A DNA stretch of 64,000 nt from CAWJTV01 sp963845695 (GCA_963845695.1 CAWJTQ010000019.1:62001-126000), one strand, 5' to 3'; shown: positions 1 to 10,112, counted from the stretch's first letter. Made by a program: numbers and translations. The notes: a model not told the origin generated them from the sequence alone.

Positions 1-162
1 CAGGTTAATTGTGGGAATATCCGGGGTTTGCTGAGTTTGGGAGGGGGTGGTCTTGGGCCGGGATGGGTCTTTGGATTCATCAGCCCAGACGTGGGATGAG
101 AGCAACGGGATGACGAACCCTGCCGCGAAGCACGCGGCAAACGCGCGAATAGCTGGACGCAT
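1..162 (-). CDS. Exported protein, N-terminal fragment (cut by window edge)
   Basis: Only the first 54 codons are inside the window; the gene continues past the left edge. From the ATG at 160-162 the minus strand gives a basic start (MRPAIRAF), a hydrophobic core and a likely signal-peptidase I site after VWA (residue 27). A Pro/Thr/Gln-rich linker follows. The product is therefore probably exported, with a flexible segment after the signal peptide. No domain is visible and no function can be given. It is transcribed divergently from the sigma factor at 407, across a 244-bp gap in which I see no other gene. Confidence 0.6.
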   Translation of the reverse strand, partial: MRPAIRAFAACFAAGFVIPLLSSHVWADESKDPSRPKTTPSQTQQTPDIPTINL

Positions 163-406
163 GGAAGTTGACCTCTAAATCTTTCGTTCCAGGGTCGCTG
201 AAACGGTTGGGTGATGGATAGGCAGGTCGCCGCGCCGCGGGCGGGAGGTGTTCCTCCTGGCGAAACCGGACCCGGGTGACCCGAGCGTGCTGGCGCACAA
301 CGAACGGCCACCCGTGCCCGCGGGCTGATCGAAAACGGCGGCTTCTTGTCCTCTCAAAGTTTCTGCGAATAATGGCGATAAAACCCTTCATCGATTTTTC
401 GGAGGG

Positions 407-1012
407 ATGATGAGGGCGAAGCCGCGGCAAGAGGGGATGCTCATCCCGGAGGGAATCCGGGGCGTGGGTGACCGGACCGAGGAAGAACTCCTCGCCCGCG
501 TCTATGACGAGCTGCGCCAGGTGGCTTCTCGACTGATGAGGAAGGAGCGTTCGGACCACACCCTCTCGCCAACCGCGGTGGTGCACGAGGCGGTGATCCG
601 GCTCTTGCGCGACCCGGATTTCGCGTCGGCGGATCACAGCTACTTGCTGGCATCGGCGTCGCGGGCGATGCGCGAGGTGCTCATCGACCACGCCCGCCGA
701 CGGGGCGCCGACCGTCGTGGTGCGGGATGGCGGCGGGTCTCGCTCGACTCGGTGGTCGACTACTTCGAGGCGCAGAAGCTCGACATCCTCGCGGTCCATG
801 AGGCCCTGGACCGGCTGGCCGTGTTGAATGCGCGCCAGAGCCAGGTCATGACCTTGCGGTACTTCGGCGGGTTGACGGTGCCGGAAGTCGCCGCGGCGCT
901 GGGAGTCTCGGTGGTGACCGTGGAGAGGGATTGGCGGCTTGCGCGGGCGTGGCTCCGCGGCCAGCTCCGGGAGACTGAGACCCATGACGCCGGACCGATG
1001 GCACCAGATTGA
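407..1012 (+). CDS. ECF-type RNA polymerase sigma factor
   Basis: About 200 residues, of the planctomycete ECF sigma type (Sigma70_ECF / Sig-70_X6-like family). Region 2 is recognisable as LARVYDELRQVASRLMRKE followed by LSPTAVVHEAVIRLL. Region 4 is an HTH: LRYFGGLTVPEVAAALGVS, then VVTVERDWRLARAWLRGQL. It should direct RNA polymerase to a small regulon. GGAGGG at 401-406 abuts ATGATG at 407-412; a later ATG at 437 is an alternative start. The 3' end overlaps the kinase start at 984 by 29 bp, so the two are probably co-transcribed and translationally coupled. Sigma/kinase pairs of this kind are common in planctomycetes. The family assignment is firm; the exact start is not. Confidence 0.9.
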   Translation: MMRAKPRQEGMLIPEGIRGVGDRTEEELLARVYDELRQVASRLMRKERSDHTLSPTAVVHEAVIRLLRDPDFASADHSYLLASASRAMREVLIDHARRRGADRRGAGWRRVSLDSVVDYFEAQKLDILAVHEALDRLAVLNARQSQVMTLRYFGGLTVPEVAAALGVSVVTVERDWRLARAWLRGQLRETETHDAGPMAPD

Positions 1013-2893
1013 CCACCTGTTCGATGCCGCGATCCGGATCGACCCCACCGAGCGTGGGGCCTGGCTCCGTCAGGCGTGCGGCGATGACGAGGCCCTGCGC
1101 GTCGAGGTCGGGCGCCTGCTGGACGACGACGACGGCGCGACCCGCACCGGGTTCCTGACGCCGCCCGAGGTCCGCACACGGCCGCCGATCGAGACGGCGA
1201 GCTGGCCGCCTCGCGACGGCCGCCAACACCCGCGCCGGCCCGATCCGATCGAAGATTCCGGGGCCCGGTCGGGCGACGATACCCGGGGCTTCGCGCCGAA
1301 GGCGGCGATCTGCGCCGACGAGGGGCCGCATCCCCAGTCCGAGGCCCAGCGGGTCGTCCGGGCGCGGCTGCGCGAGTTGCCGATGATCTATATCCTCATC
1401 GTCGGCATGGCGTTCGTCTATCGGGGCATCGTCCGTAACTATGCGGATATGACGGTCCCGTCTCTCAACGTCGTCGTCCTGATGATCCTCGGGGGCATCG
1501 CCGCCCTGCTCTGGAGTCGCCGGCCCGTCTCGATGGACCAGCTCAGGCTCCTGGAGCTGGCCATGATCGTCATGCTCGCGGGCAAATATGCGTTCACCCA
1601 GTATCGGAGCATGCTCCGGTATTCGCTCGGCGGCGACCCGATGTCGGCGTGGTTGACCATGAAGAACATCGTGCTCATCATGTCGATCTTGATCCTCACG
1701 TATGGTCTCTACGTCCCCAAGAGCTGGCGACGGGTCGCCTTCGTGGTCGGCCCGCTGGCGCTCTTGCCCTTCGTGACCCTGCTGGCCCTCTGGCTCCGGC
1801 ACCCCACGCCGATGGGATGGCTGGAGCGGGGCTGGATGAACCGAGGGGTCACGCCAGTGGCGCTGTTCAGCTTCGACGCCATGCTCCTGGTGATCCTGGC
1901 CGTCGGCTCGACCTACGGTGCGCATATGATCTCGAACCTGCGCCGGCAGGTCGTCGAGGCTCGCCAGCTCGGCCAGTACCGGCTCCGGGCTCGGATCGGA
2001 TCCGGCGGGATGGGCGAGGTCTACCTGGCCGAGCACCAGCTCCTGAAGCGTCCCTGCGCCCTCAAGCTGATCCGGCCGGCGCACGTCGCCGACCGGGAGG
2101 CCCTGGAGCGGTTCGAACGGGAGGTCCGGCTCACCGCCACGCTGTCCCACCCCAACACCGTCGAGATCTACGACTACGGCCGCACCGAGGACGGCACCTA
2201 CTACTACGTCATGGAGTACCTGCCGGGCCTGAGCCTGGCGGAGCTGGTCGAACGCCACGGCCCGTTGCCGCCGGAGCGGGCCGTCTATCTGCTGCGGCAG
2301 GTCTGCATGGCGCTAAACGAGGCCCATGCGTCCGGGCTGATCCATCGCGACGTCAAGCCGTCGAACATCTTCGCCGCCCGGCGCGGCCAGATGGAGGACG
2401 TGGCCAAGCTGCTCGACTTCGGGCTGGTCCTTTCGGTGGCGCAGGCCCACGCGCCCCATCGGGCCGACGACGGCCGCATCCTGGGCACGCCGATGTTCAT
2501 GTCGCCGGAGCAAACGCTGGGCGACCGGGACCTCGACGAGCGGAGCGACATCTACTCGCTGGGCGCCGTCGCCTACTACCTGCTGACCGGCCGGCCGCCG
2601 TTCGATTGCGGCAGCAGCGTCGGCGTGATGATCGCGCACGCCCACGAACCGGTACGGCCCCCGTCGTCGTTCCGCACCGGCATCCCGGAGGACCTGGAGC
2701 GCGTTGTGTTGCGCTGCCTGGCCAAGGACCCGGCCGACCGGTTCCCGGACGCCTTGAGCCTCGAGCGCGCCTCGGCGCCTGCGCCTGCGCGGCCCTCTGG
2801 GATCAGGACTGGGCCGCCCTCTGGTGGCGCGACGCCGGCCGACACCCGGCGGAGCCTGACAGCCCGGTCGAAGTCGAGGCGCTCCAGAAATAG
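984..2893 (+). CDS. Membrane Ser/Thr protein kinase (C-terminus frameshifted)
   Basis: The N-terminus MTPDRWHQIDHLFDAAIRID is typical of kinases encoded after planctomycete ECF sigma factors. About six hydrophobic helices lie between residues ~134 and ~316, followed by a Hanks-type kinase domain from ~332: glycine loop IGSGGMGEVY, catalytic Lys in CALKLI, HRDVKPSN, LDFG, and activation/APE region GTPMFMSPEQ. The kinase domain is therefore cytoplasmic with catalytic residues intact. The frame from 984 runs on to a stop at 3014, but after ~2770 it becomes low-complexity Ala/Pro/Arg. The +1-shifted frame instead gives ALWDQDWAALWWRDAGRHP and stops at 2893, matching the usual WW-containing tail of this family. 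I therefore place a one-base indel near 2765-2785. The start at 984 overlaps the sigma factor gene. Confidence 0.85.
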
Positions 2894-3003
2894 TCGACCG
2901 CCGGGCCATTCCGGGCCGATCCTGGATCAGTTGACGATGACGGACCGGGCAGCGATCACTCTGCCTCATCTCGTGGACAGGACGTCGAACATGGAGGCCA
3001 GGA

Positions 3004-3903
3004 ATGAAAGTTAACCAGTACGACGTCTCCACCAAGGAATTGATCTGGGAAGGCCCGGACGAGTGGCTGGCACGCGTCACGATCGGCCCGCTCGGGCCGG
3101 TCACGATCATCGACTCCGACATCACCACCCTGACCGCGAGTGCCGACAAAGTCCTCGAAGTCGAAGGCCCCGATCCCGACCTCCTCGTCCTCGAACCGCA
3201 TTCCTACCACGACCTCGGGCTGGTTCGAAAGCTCTGGTACCGCCAGGTCGCCCTCGACTACCGGCATAATCTACCGGTGCTCACCGTCCTGATACTCTTG
3301 TGCAAGGAGGCCAACTCGCCCGGCCTGACCGGCCGCTACGAGCGTCAGCTACCAGACGGCTGGCTGACCAATCGGTATAATTTCCGCGTGGTGCGGCTCT
3401 GGGAAGAAGACCCGGAGACGTATCTCAAGGCCGGCATCAGCCTGGTGCCCCTGGCTCCGCTGGCCAACGTGACGGAAGCGGATCTCCCCGGGCTGATTCG
3501 GCGGATGGAGGAAGAGATCGACGCCCAGCCCAAGCCCAGGGCCGGGAAGCTCTGGACCGCGACGAACGTATTGATGGGACTGCGCTATCCGGAAGAGCTG
3601 GCGGCCCAACTTCTGAAAGGAAAGATGCAAGCCATGCGCGAATCGACGACCTATCAGGCCATCTTGCAGGAAGGCCGGCAGGAGGGGATCGCCGTGGGGC
3701 GTGAGGAGGGCATCACGGAGGGCCGAATCGACGAGGCGCGACGGCTCTTGATTCGTCAGGGGACGAAGCGGTTCGGCGCGCCCGACTCCACCACACTGGC
3801 CGCCATCGAGGCGATCCAGGATCTTGATCGGTTTGAAGCCCTTGGCGACCGAATCGTCGACGCAGACATCCATGGTTGGGACGACCTGCTCCGCGAAGAG
3901 TGA
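3004..3903 (+). CDS. Rpn/PD-(D/E)XK-like putative nuclease with C-terminal helical tail
   Basis: 299 residues, resembling the large planctomycete Rpn-like/DUF4351-type family (relatives of the PD-(D/E)XK transposase-like nucleases). The core contains PVTIIDSDITTLTASADK, then LLVLEPHSYHDL, then LPVLTVLILL. In relatives the middle motif usually reads HLEFQ; here Gln is replaced by His (LEPHS), so catalysis may be impaired. The tail has the typical alternating QEGRQEG...GREEGITEGR segment, then RLLIRQGTKRFG and WDDLL. GGAGG at 2993-2997 precedes the ATG. This 3' tail is repeated three more times immediately downstream, out of frame with this gene. Confidence 0.7.
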   Translation: MKVNQYDVSTKELIWEGPDEWLARVTIGPLGPVTIIDSDITTLTASADKVLEVEGPDPDLLVLEPHSYHDLGLVRKLWYRQVALDYRHNLPVLTVLILLCKEANSPGLTGRYERQLPDGWLTNRYNFRVVRLWEEDPETYLKAGISLVPLAPLANVTEADLPGLIRRMEEEIDAQPKPRAGKLWTATNVLMGLRYPEELAAQLLKGKMQAMRESTTYQAILQEGRQEGIAVGREEGITEGRIDEARRLLIRQGTKRFGAPDSTTLAAIEAIQDLDRFEALGDRIVDADIHGWDDLLREE

Positions 3904-4838
3904 GCGATCGTTCCGCGAACCCAGACCATCCAACCGGTTCCGCACCTTTCGGAAAGGCGGCTCAACCCTGCGAGGATTGTCGACCGTTCAGGCCATCCTG
4001 GAGGAAAGCCGGCAGGAGGGCCGGATCGAAGGCCGCATCGAGATGACACGGCGCTTCTTGCTCCGCCTCGGGGAAAAGCGATTCCGCCGGCCCAACGGCG
4101 ACATCCTTTCCGTCCTGGACCGCATCCAGGATGCCAGTCGGCTGGAGGCCCTCGGCGAGCGACTTCTCGAAGCGGACGTCCAGAATTGGGACGACGTGGT
4201 CCGCGGTATCAGGGCCGAGCGGCCGGCGGCTCCCGTCCGTCCGAGCCGTTCGGAAGACTCCATGAGCATGCGGGATATCGTCAGAGAATCGGGAATGTGT
4301 CGAGACACCATCTGGGAAGGCCGACAGGAGGGGCTCATCGAAGGCCGCCTCGAAGGGGCGCGACGGTTCGTGCTTCGGGTCGGGGCGAAACGATTCGGCC
4401 CGCCGGACGACGCCACCGCCGCCATCATGGAAGCCATCAAGTACATGGAGCGTTTTGAAAAGATGGTCAACCGAATCCTCGACGCCGACGTCCCTGACTG
4501 GAATGACCTGTTGCTCCTACCGTGGACCCAGCGGTCGTTGGTTGCCGACCGTCCCAGCGCGCTCCACCGCTTCAATCACGTGGCGGAAGCGATCTGGGAA
4601 TCGGCGACCTTTCAGGTCGTCCTGGCGGAAGTCCGGCAGGAGGGCAGGATGGAGGGTCGTCTCGACGAGGCGCAGCGGTTCTTGCTCCGCCTCGGGACCA
4701 AGCAATTCGGGCCGCCGACCACGGCGAGCATCAGCGCCGTGGAACTCATCCAGGATCTCAGCCGATGTGAATCCCTCGCCGACCGGATCCTCGACGCGGA
4801 GATCCAAAGCTGGGACGATCTGCGCCGCGCGCCATGAG
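3605..4838 (+). repeat. Four imperfect tandem repeats of ~310-335 bp
   Basis: The conserved core (CCGGCAGGAGGG or CCGACAGGAGGG, encoding RQEG) occurs at about 3675, 4010, 4322 and 4635, giving spacings near 335, 312 and 313 bp. The first copy is the genuine 3' end of the nuclease gene at 3004-3903; the next three follow directly. The copies are clearly diverged, so the duplications are not recent. Confidence 0.75.
3950..4837 (+). pseudogene. Tandem copies of the nuclease 3' end (three remnants in one open frame)
   Basis: One continuous open frame encodes three diverged copies of the tail of the preceding gene. Each has an xRQEGRxEGR segment, then RRFLLRLGxKRFGPP, a helix, and a closing DADxxxWDDL. 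They sit at about 3965-4206, 4258-4515 and 4585-4837. The copies begin inside the family's helical tail and none carries a nuclease core. No good start codon or ribosome site precedes the first. I read them as debris of successive tandem duplications; translation as a stand-alone helical protein cannot be excluded because the frame stays open for ~890 bp. Confidence 0.6.
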
Positions 4839-4977
4839 CCACCCCCATGTCGGACGCGTCGATGAAGGAGTTGGTGCGTCATCGCGATCACCGAGCCGCG
4901 ATGACGGATTTCCACCGATCTGATAGAGTCGGGGAAGGTTGAACCGCGACCGCGTACCTGGCCCGAGGGGTGCGTTC

Positions 4978-5103
4978 ATGAGTACCGTCTCGACATCCCG
5001 GCGTCCGAAGCATCCGTCCGATGGCGCGGATCCCTTCCGCTACGGCTGGCGATACGTCCACATCACGCGACGGTTTCTGCGGCGGAATGGTCAGGGTGCC
5101 TGA
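4978..5103 (+). pseudogene. Truncated Uma2-family endonuclease, N-terminus only
   Basis: From the ATG at 4978 there are 41 codons before TGA at 5101-5103. They contain DGADPFRYGWRYVHITRR, which closely resembles the N-terminal DP(F/Y)RYGWRYV signature of planctomycete Uma2 (DUF820) endonucleases. The rest of the ~200-residue protein, including the PD-(D/E)XK catalytic part, is absent; the next gene starts 50 bp later. This is a decay or recombination remnant rather than a functional gene. Identification rests on family memory of one short motif. Confidence 0.5.
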
Positions 5104-5152
5104 ACGGAACGCTCCGGTCGTTCATTTCCTTGAAGAGGACGATCATTCGGCC

Positions 5153-5476
5153 ATGACAACCATCACGAAAACCGAGGGACAAACGGCATCCGGCCTTTCC
5201 CCCGATGCACTCGCATTCTGCCGTCGCGAGGGAATCGCAACGGAGTTGAGCCTTGCCCTCGATCTGGTGAGCCAATGCTTCCCGATCGTCGCGAATCCGG
5301 CCGTGAACCTGGTACACGACCCGGAGGTGGATCGCGAGGCCTTCCTGGTGATCGAGATTCAGGTCCAGGGAGGGGTCAAGGAGACCGTCGCGGCCCACAA
5401 GCGGTTTGCCCTCGAAGCGAGTCAGCGATTAGGGGCCAAGCGCGAGCTGATCCGGCTTCATTATGAAATGATCTGA
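5153..5476 (+). CDS. Small conserved protein paired with a HEPN gene
   Basis: 107 residues from the ATG at 5153. A longer in-frame extension upstream overlaps the Uma2 remnant and is not protein-like. The body contains DALAFCRREGIATELSLAL, VHDPEVDREAFLVIEIQV, then a helical C-terminus. No catalytic motif or transmembrane segment is seen. The stop at 5474-5476 is one base from the ATG of the HEPN gene, so the two form a tight operon. In HEPN-containing modules the partner is often an antitoxin or regulator. That role is inference; this is not a recognisable MNT nucleotidyltransferase. Confidence 0.6.
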   Translation: MTTITKTEGQTASGLSPDALAFCRREGIATELSLALDLVSQCFPIVANPAVNLVHDPEVDREAFLVIEIQVQGGVKETVAAHKRFALEASQRLGAKRELIRLHYEMI

Positions 5477-5477
5477 G

Positions 5478-5915
5478 ATGGACCCTCGAGACTTTCGCCG
5501 CTTGGCCGTGGATCTGGTCGTGGTCAAGAACGCCGGTGCGGTGCATTTCCGCACGGCGATCGGACGCGCCTATTACGCGGCATTCCACGTGGCGTCACAG
5601 GTCCTCGATGCGCTCAAGCTCCCTCCGGCCGAGGATCCCCAAGGGCACGTCCAGGCGGTGCGACTTCGCCAGCAGAGCGGCGACCCCGCGCTGGCAACAG
5701 CGGGCGGTTTACTCGGAGACCTCCACAGCGATCGGATCATCGCGGATTATCAGTTGAAACGAGCCGATGTGGAAACCTTCAAGGCAGCGAAAGCCTCCGT
5801 GGAGATTGCGACATTCATCATCGACGAGCTGGATGCCTTCGCAGCCGATCCAGCGAGGAGAACGGCCGTGACCGCGACTCTCATGCCTCTCTATAAAGGA
5901 CTGACCGGCAAATAA
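5478..5915 (+). CDS. HEPN-domain protein (putative RNase)
   Basis: 145 residues, all-helical. It contains RTAIGRAYYAAFHVASQVLD, the hallmark of the PF05168-type HEPN domain, in which R and H of RAYYAAFH form the Rx4-6H RNase motif. The potential active-site Arg and His are both present. A C-terminal helix bundle follows (ADVETFKAAKASVEIATFII). HEPN proteins of this class act as toxin-like RNases or as partners in nucleotidyltransferase modules. The gene begins one base after the stop of the preceding 107-aa gene, suggesting translational coupling. It is convergent with the large STAND gene ending at 6023. Confidence 0.75.
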   Translation: MDPRDFRRLAVDLVVVKNAGAVHFRTAIGRAYYAAFHVASQVLDALKLPPAEDPQGHVQAVRLRQQSGDPALATAGGLLGDLHSDRIIADYQLKRADVETFKAAKASVEIATFIIDELDAFAADPARRTAVTATLMPLYKGLTGK

Positions 5916-6022
5916 TCGGACGGCCCACTCCGCGCCTGGGCGCGGGTCTCCCGACCCCGCCCCGAGGCCGACCGCAGGTCTCCCCAGGTCCCACCCGAAG
6001 GCGGACGGATCGCCAGAACGGT

Positions 6023-9000
6023 TCACGCCTCATCGGCCTCGCCCGCCTCCCCGCCACCGCGCAGCCGCTCCAGTTGAGCTGTGACGATGCCGACAATCTG
6101 CGGGTCCTTGATCTCTTGTCCGATCCGCATCGCCTGCTCCAGCAAGCCGATGGCCCGCTCCACCTGGCCCAGGTCGGCGTAGGCGATGCCCAGGTTGCCC
6201 AGGGCGTTCCCCTCGCCGCGCCGGTCGCCGATCTCGCGGGCGATCACCAGTGCTTGCTCGTAATATCCGATGGCCCGCTCCACCTGGCCCAGGTTGGCGT
6301 AGGCGAGGCCCAGGTTGCCCAGGGCGTTCCCCTCGCCGCGCCGGTCGCCGATCTCACGAGCGATGACAGTCGTTGCTCGTAATATCCGATGGCCCGGTCC
6401 ACCTGGCCCAGGTTGGCGTAGGCGATGCCCAGGTTGCCCAGGGCGTTCCCCTCGCCGCGCCGGTCGCCGATCTCGCGGGCGATGACCAGTCGCTGCTCGT
6501 AATATCCGATGGCCCGCTCCACCTGGCCCAGGTTGGCGTAGGCGAGGCCCAGGTTGCCCAGGGCGTGTCCCCTCGCCGTCGCCGGTCGCCGATCTCACGA
6601 GCGATGACGAGGCGCTTGTTCGTGATAACCGATGGCCCGCTCCACCTGGCCCAGGTCGGCGTAGGCGATGCCCAGGTTGCCCAGGGCGGTCCCCTCGCCG
6701 CGCCGGTCGCCGATCTCGCGGGCGATCACCAGACCTTGCTCGTAATATTCGATGGCCCGCTCCACCTGGCCCAGGTCGGCGTAGGCGGTGCCCAGGTTGC
6801 CCAGGTCGGCCCCCTCGCCGCGCCGGTCGCCGATCTCACGATGCGATGACCAGCGCTTGCTCGTAATATCCGATGGCCCGCTCCACCTGGCCCAGGTCGG
6901 CGTAGGCGATGCCCAGGTTGCCCAGGGCGTTCCCCTCGCCGCGCCGGTCGCCGATCTCGCGAGCGATGACCAGCGATTGCTCGTAATATCCGATGGCCCG
7001 CTCCACCTGGCCCAGGTCGGCGTAGGCGAGGCCGACCGTCCCGAGCAGCCGGCCGACCCGGTCCGGCGTCATCGTCCCGCGCACGGCCTCGGCCAGGAAC
7101 GGCTCCAGGACCTGGAGGCCCTCGCGAACCCGGCCATGATTCCGGAGCCAGTCGGAGGCGATCCCCAGCAGGTCGGAGGCCCGGTCGGATTCCCCGGCCT
7201 GGAACAGGTGATGGCCGGCTTCGAGGTCGTCGTCGATGTAGGGTGAGGTCCTGGCCTTCGCCTCGTACCAGTCGCCGACGCGGTGATGGGTCTCCCGCCG
7301 CAGCGCCGGATCATCGCCGAACCGTCGGGTGACGAACTGGGCCGTCGCCGGGTGGATCGTGTCGTGGCGGACCAGGCCCTCGCGTTCGTCATCAGATCGA
7401 CCTGCTCCAGCAGCGAGGTGCGGCGCAGCCGCTTCGCCGTGGACTCGGCTTCCGCGGCCGGCTCGCCGGGCTCGCCCAGCTCGCGTTCCAGCTCGATATC
7501 CCAGGGCCGGCGGAGCAAGGTCATGCGATCAGAGCATCCGCCGCGCCCGGTCGTCGAGCACGCGGTCCCAGATCGCGTCGAAGAGCAGGTCGTCGCGCAG
7601 CTTCTCCGTGACCTGGGGCAGCAGCCGTCTCGACGATCTCGGTCCACTCGCGCGTCAGGTCGTCAGCGGAAGGCTCGGCGGGTAGAGTCCAGGCTCGCCC
7701 CGTCTTCTCCTCCCAGTCGTCCAGCGCATGCTCGACCAGGTCATTGGCGAACTCGACGGCCCGGGGGTGGCCGTCCAGCCGGTTCGCCAGCCGGGCCCGC
7801 GACCCGACCGACAGCCGTCGCAGGCCGGGAAACCACGCCATCAACCGGAACAAGGCCCCCGACGGTAGCGGTCCGACCGGGATCAGCGCCCGGCGGAAAT
7901 CGTCGTTGCGATAGCGGCAGCTCGCGACCACGGTGACCTTGCCGCTGTCGTGGGCGAACTGGGTCAGGGTTTCCCAGATCGATTGCAAGCGCAGGAGTGC
8001 GCCACTGGGCGAACGCCTCCGGGTCGGCCGGACCGACGTCCTCGGGGCCGATCAGCAGCGATTCCAGGTTGTCGAGGTACACGACCAATCGCTCGACGTT
8101 CTCGGCCAGAACGTGGAGGAACACCTGGAACCGCTGGGCCGGGTCGGCGCCGGGGATGCGATCGACCTGCTGCACCACGCCTTCCCACCCTGAGCCGAAC
8201 CGCTTCCGGCAATAATCCAGGAGCTGGCCCACCAGCACCTCGGCGATCCCTTCGGCGGTCCCGGCTTTTTCGGCATCCTGGCACCAGAGGGTGCAGAGGT
8301 CGTCTCCGGCGTGGAGGATCTCCTTGAGCGTGTGAAACGCGAGCGTCGATTTGCCCAGCCCGCCGAGTCCCTGGAGCACGAACACGCGCTGGCCTTCGCG
8401 GACCTTCCGGCGCAGCCGGTGCAGCTCGGTCCGCCGGCCGATGAAGCCGGTGGCCAGGATCCGGCGGGTGCCGACGTCGAGGTAGGTGCGCTGGAGCACG
8501 CCGTCCCCGTGGACCGGTCGCTCTCCGGGTGGTGGGGGCTGGCTCAAGGGATGGTCGGGTCCGCGGTGGTACAGCACCAGTTGCGACCAGGCGAACGGGT
8601 GCGAGTCGCGCATCGCCTCAACCCGCCGAGGATCAACCTCGCGCAGGACCGACCGGCCCGGACCGATCGGCCGGCAGAGCGCCTCACGGGCCTGGCGGAC
8701 GGCATAACGGGTGGTGTGGCCGTCGGCGATCGCGGCATAGAGCGCCGCCTCGGCCTCGGTCGCCAGCACGTCGAGGATCGGCCCGCTGTACGCCACCACC
8801 TGGACCACGCCCTCGCGATGCAGCCGCGCGGCCAGGCTCTCGACCGTGGCCTGGCCCTCGCCGACCGCCGCCGCGTCGTTGCCGTGGCAGTTGGACAGGT
8901 AGAAGAACGGCGGCAAGACGCCGTCGGGCAGCTTCTGCCGCAGGTCGATTCAGCAGCCCACCGGCCGAGACGAGATCCGCGCGGCCCTCATCGTCCTCGA

Positions 9001-10112
9001 ACTGGAGCTGACCGGGACTCCCATGCCCCGAGAAGTGGATGCCGGTCGGTTTGGCCTTCTGGACGGTCGCCACCAGGTCGGCGAGCGTGCCCAGCTCGGT
9101 CGAGGTCAGCGCGCAATGCTTGGTCAGGGCCAGGGTGATCCGGTAGGTCTCTTTCTCGTAATCGAGGCCGCTGTCTTCGGGCGCGGAGACGTTCACCACC
9201 AGCGCAAACGGCCGGGCCGGCGGCTGCAACACGGCCAGCGAACCGACGTCGCGGGCATCGGTGCGGACCAGGTCGACCACCCCGTCGCGGACCAGGAACC
9301 GGCCGTCGTGATGGAGCAATTCCCAGGGAAGCGCCAGCAGTCCCACATCATCGCTGCGGATCGTGACCACCGGCCGGGCCCGGCCAGTGATGGTGGCATC
9401 CCGCAAGAGAACGCGCCCGGTATCGTCGAAGAGCAGATCGAAGAGGATCTGCCCCAGCGCGGTGGCGTGCTGATGCAGTTGGACGCCGTCCGCGTCGGAC
9501 TGGATCGGCTCGCGGGCCAGTCGATCGTACATAATCTCGCGATACCCCGAACCGAGTATCCTGGCTCCAGGGAGTCGCGACCTCGCGCGTTCGGCCGTTC
9601 GGATCAGTGACGGAGAGCCGATCCCCATCGAGCCGACCGAGCACGAAGACCAGGTCCTGACCGATGAAGAGGCGCCGGGGATCGCCCTCGGGCAGCGACT
9701 CGAACCGGCCGACCATCGCGGCGATCTCGGCGGCGACGCGGGCCGCGTCCCGGTGCCGGCCGTTGATCGCTTGCAGCGTGTTGAGGAACGGCGGCAGGCT
9801 CACGTTGTCGAGCAAGATCGGGATCAGCCGGCCGGAGGTCGGCCCGTGCCTGGCCAGGTACGAGGTCCACTCGTGATCGACCCATGGACGCTCCAGGGCC
9901 TGTGCCGAGATCACCAGGGCCATGGCCCGGCTGTGGTGCAGCTCTCGGCTGAGCCGGAGCGTCCAGTTCTCGCCGGTCTCCAGCTCGCGCTCGTCGAGGA
10001 AGGCGCTCAGGCCCAGCTTGATGAGCTCGTCGCAGAGCGTGCGCACCCACGGCTTATCGGGCGAGCCGTGCGAGAGGAACACATCGTAGGTCGGTTCCTG
10101 AACGAGTTGCAT
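6023..10112 (-). pseudogene. TIR-CHAT-NTPase-TPR STAND protein, broken by multiple frameshifts
   Basis: Read 5' to 3' on the minus strand, one long gene is spread over successive frames. TIR (10112-~9600): YDVFLSHGSPDKPWVRTLCD with the WVDHEW region bearing the catalytic-Glu position. CHAT protease (~9580-8690): catalytic His in FSGHG, Cys in LSNCHGND. NB-ARC/AAA NTPase (~8480-7520): P-loop GLGGLGKST and Walker B VVYLDNLESLL. Linker ~7600-7100, then TPRs to 6023. Frame changes are needed near 9590, 8940, 7985, 7630, 7390, 6845, 6600 and 6365. Each segment is well conserved, which fits either recent decay or sequencing indels. STAND proteins carrying TIR or CHAT effectors sense infection and trigger NAD+ loss or proteolysis; two effectors in one chain is unusual. 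Chosen start: ATG at 10110-10112, with GGAA upstream. Confidence 0.75.
6145..7030 (-). repeat. 120-bp tandem repeat encoding near-identical TPRs
   Basis: Eight near-identical copies start at about 6150, 6270, 6389, 6510, 6631, 6751, 6873 and 6993. Each encodes one 40-residue TPR, such as RAIGYYEQALVIAREIGDRR followed by GEGNALGNLGIAYADLGQVE. Several copies carry 1-4 base indels at the same joint (for example near 6365, 6565, 6605 and 6840) that break the frame. High identity between units points to recent expansion or gene conversion, and such arrays are also prone to assembly error. Confidence 0.85.

Noticed and set aside
6145..7030. CRISPR-like array
   Set aside because: Regular 120-bp spacing without unique spacers; it is coding sequence for TPRs.
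6074..7246. Plus-strand frames with repeated GPLHLAQVGVGDAQVAQGVP-type units
   Set aside because: These are the antisense of the TPR minisatellite; the minus strand gives canonical TPR residues.
8311..9138. Plus-strand frame opposite the CHAT/NTPase region
   Set aside because: Composition-driven shadow; the opposite strand has intact P-loop and CHAT motifs.
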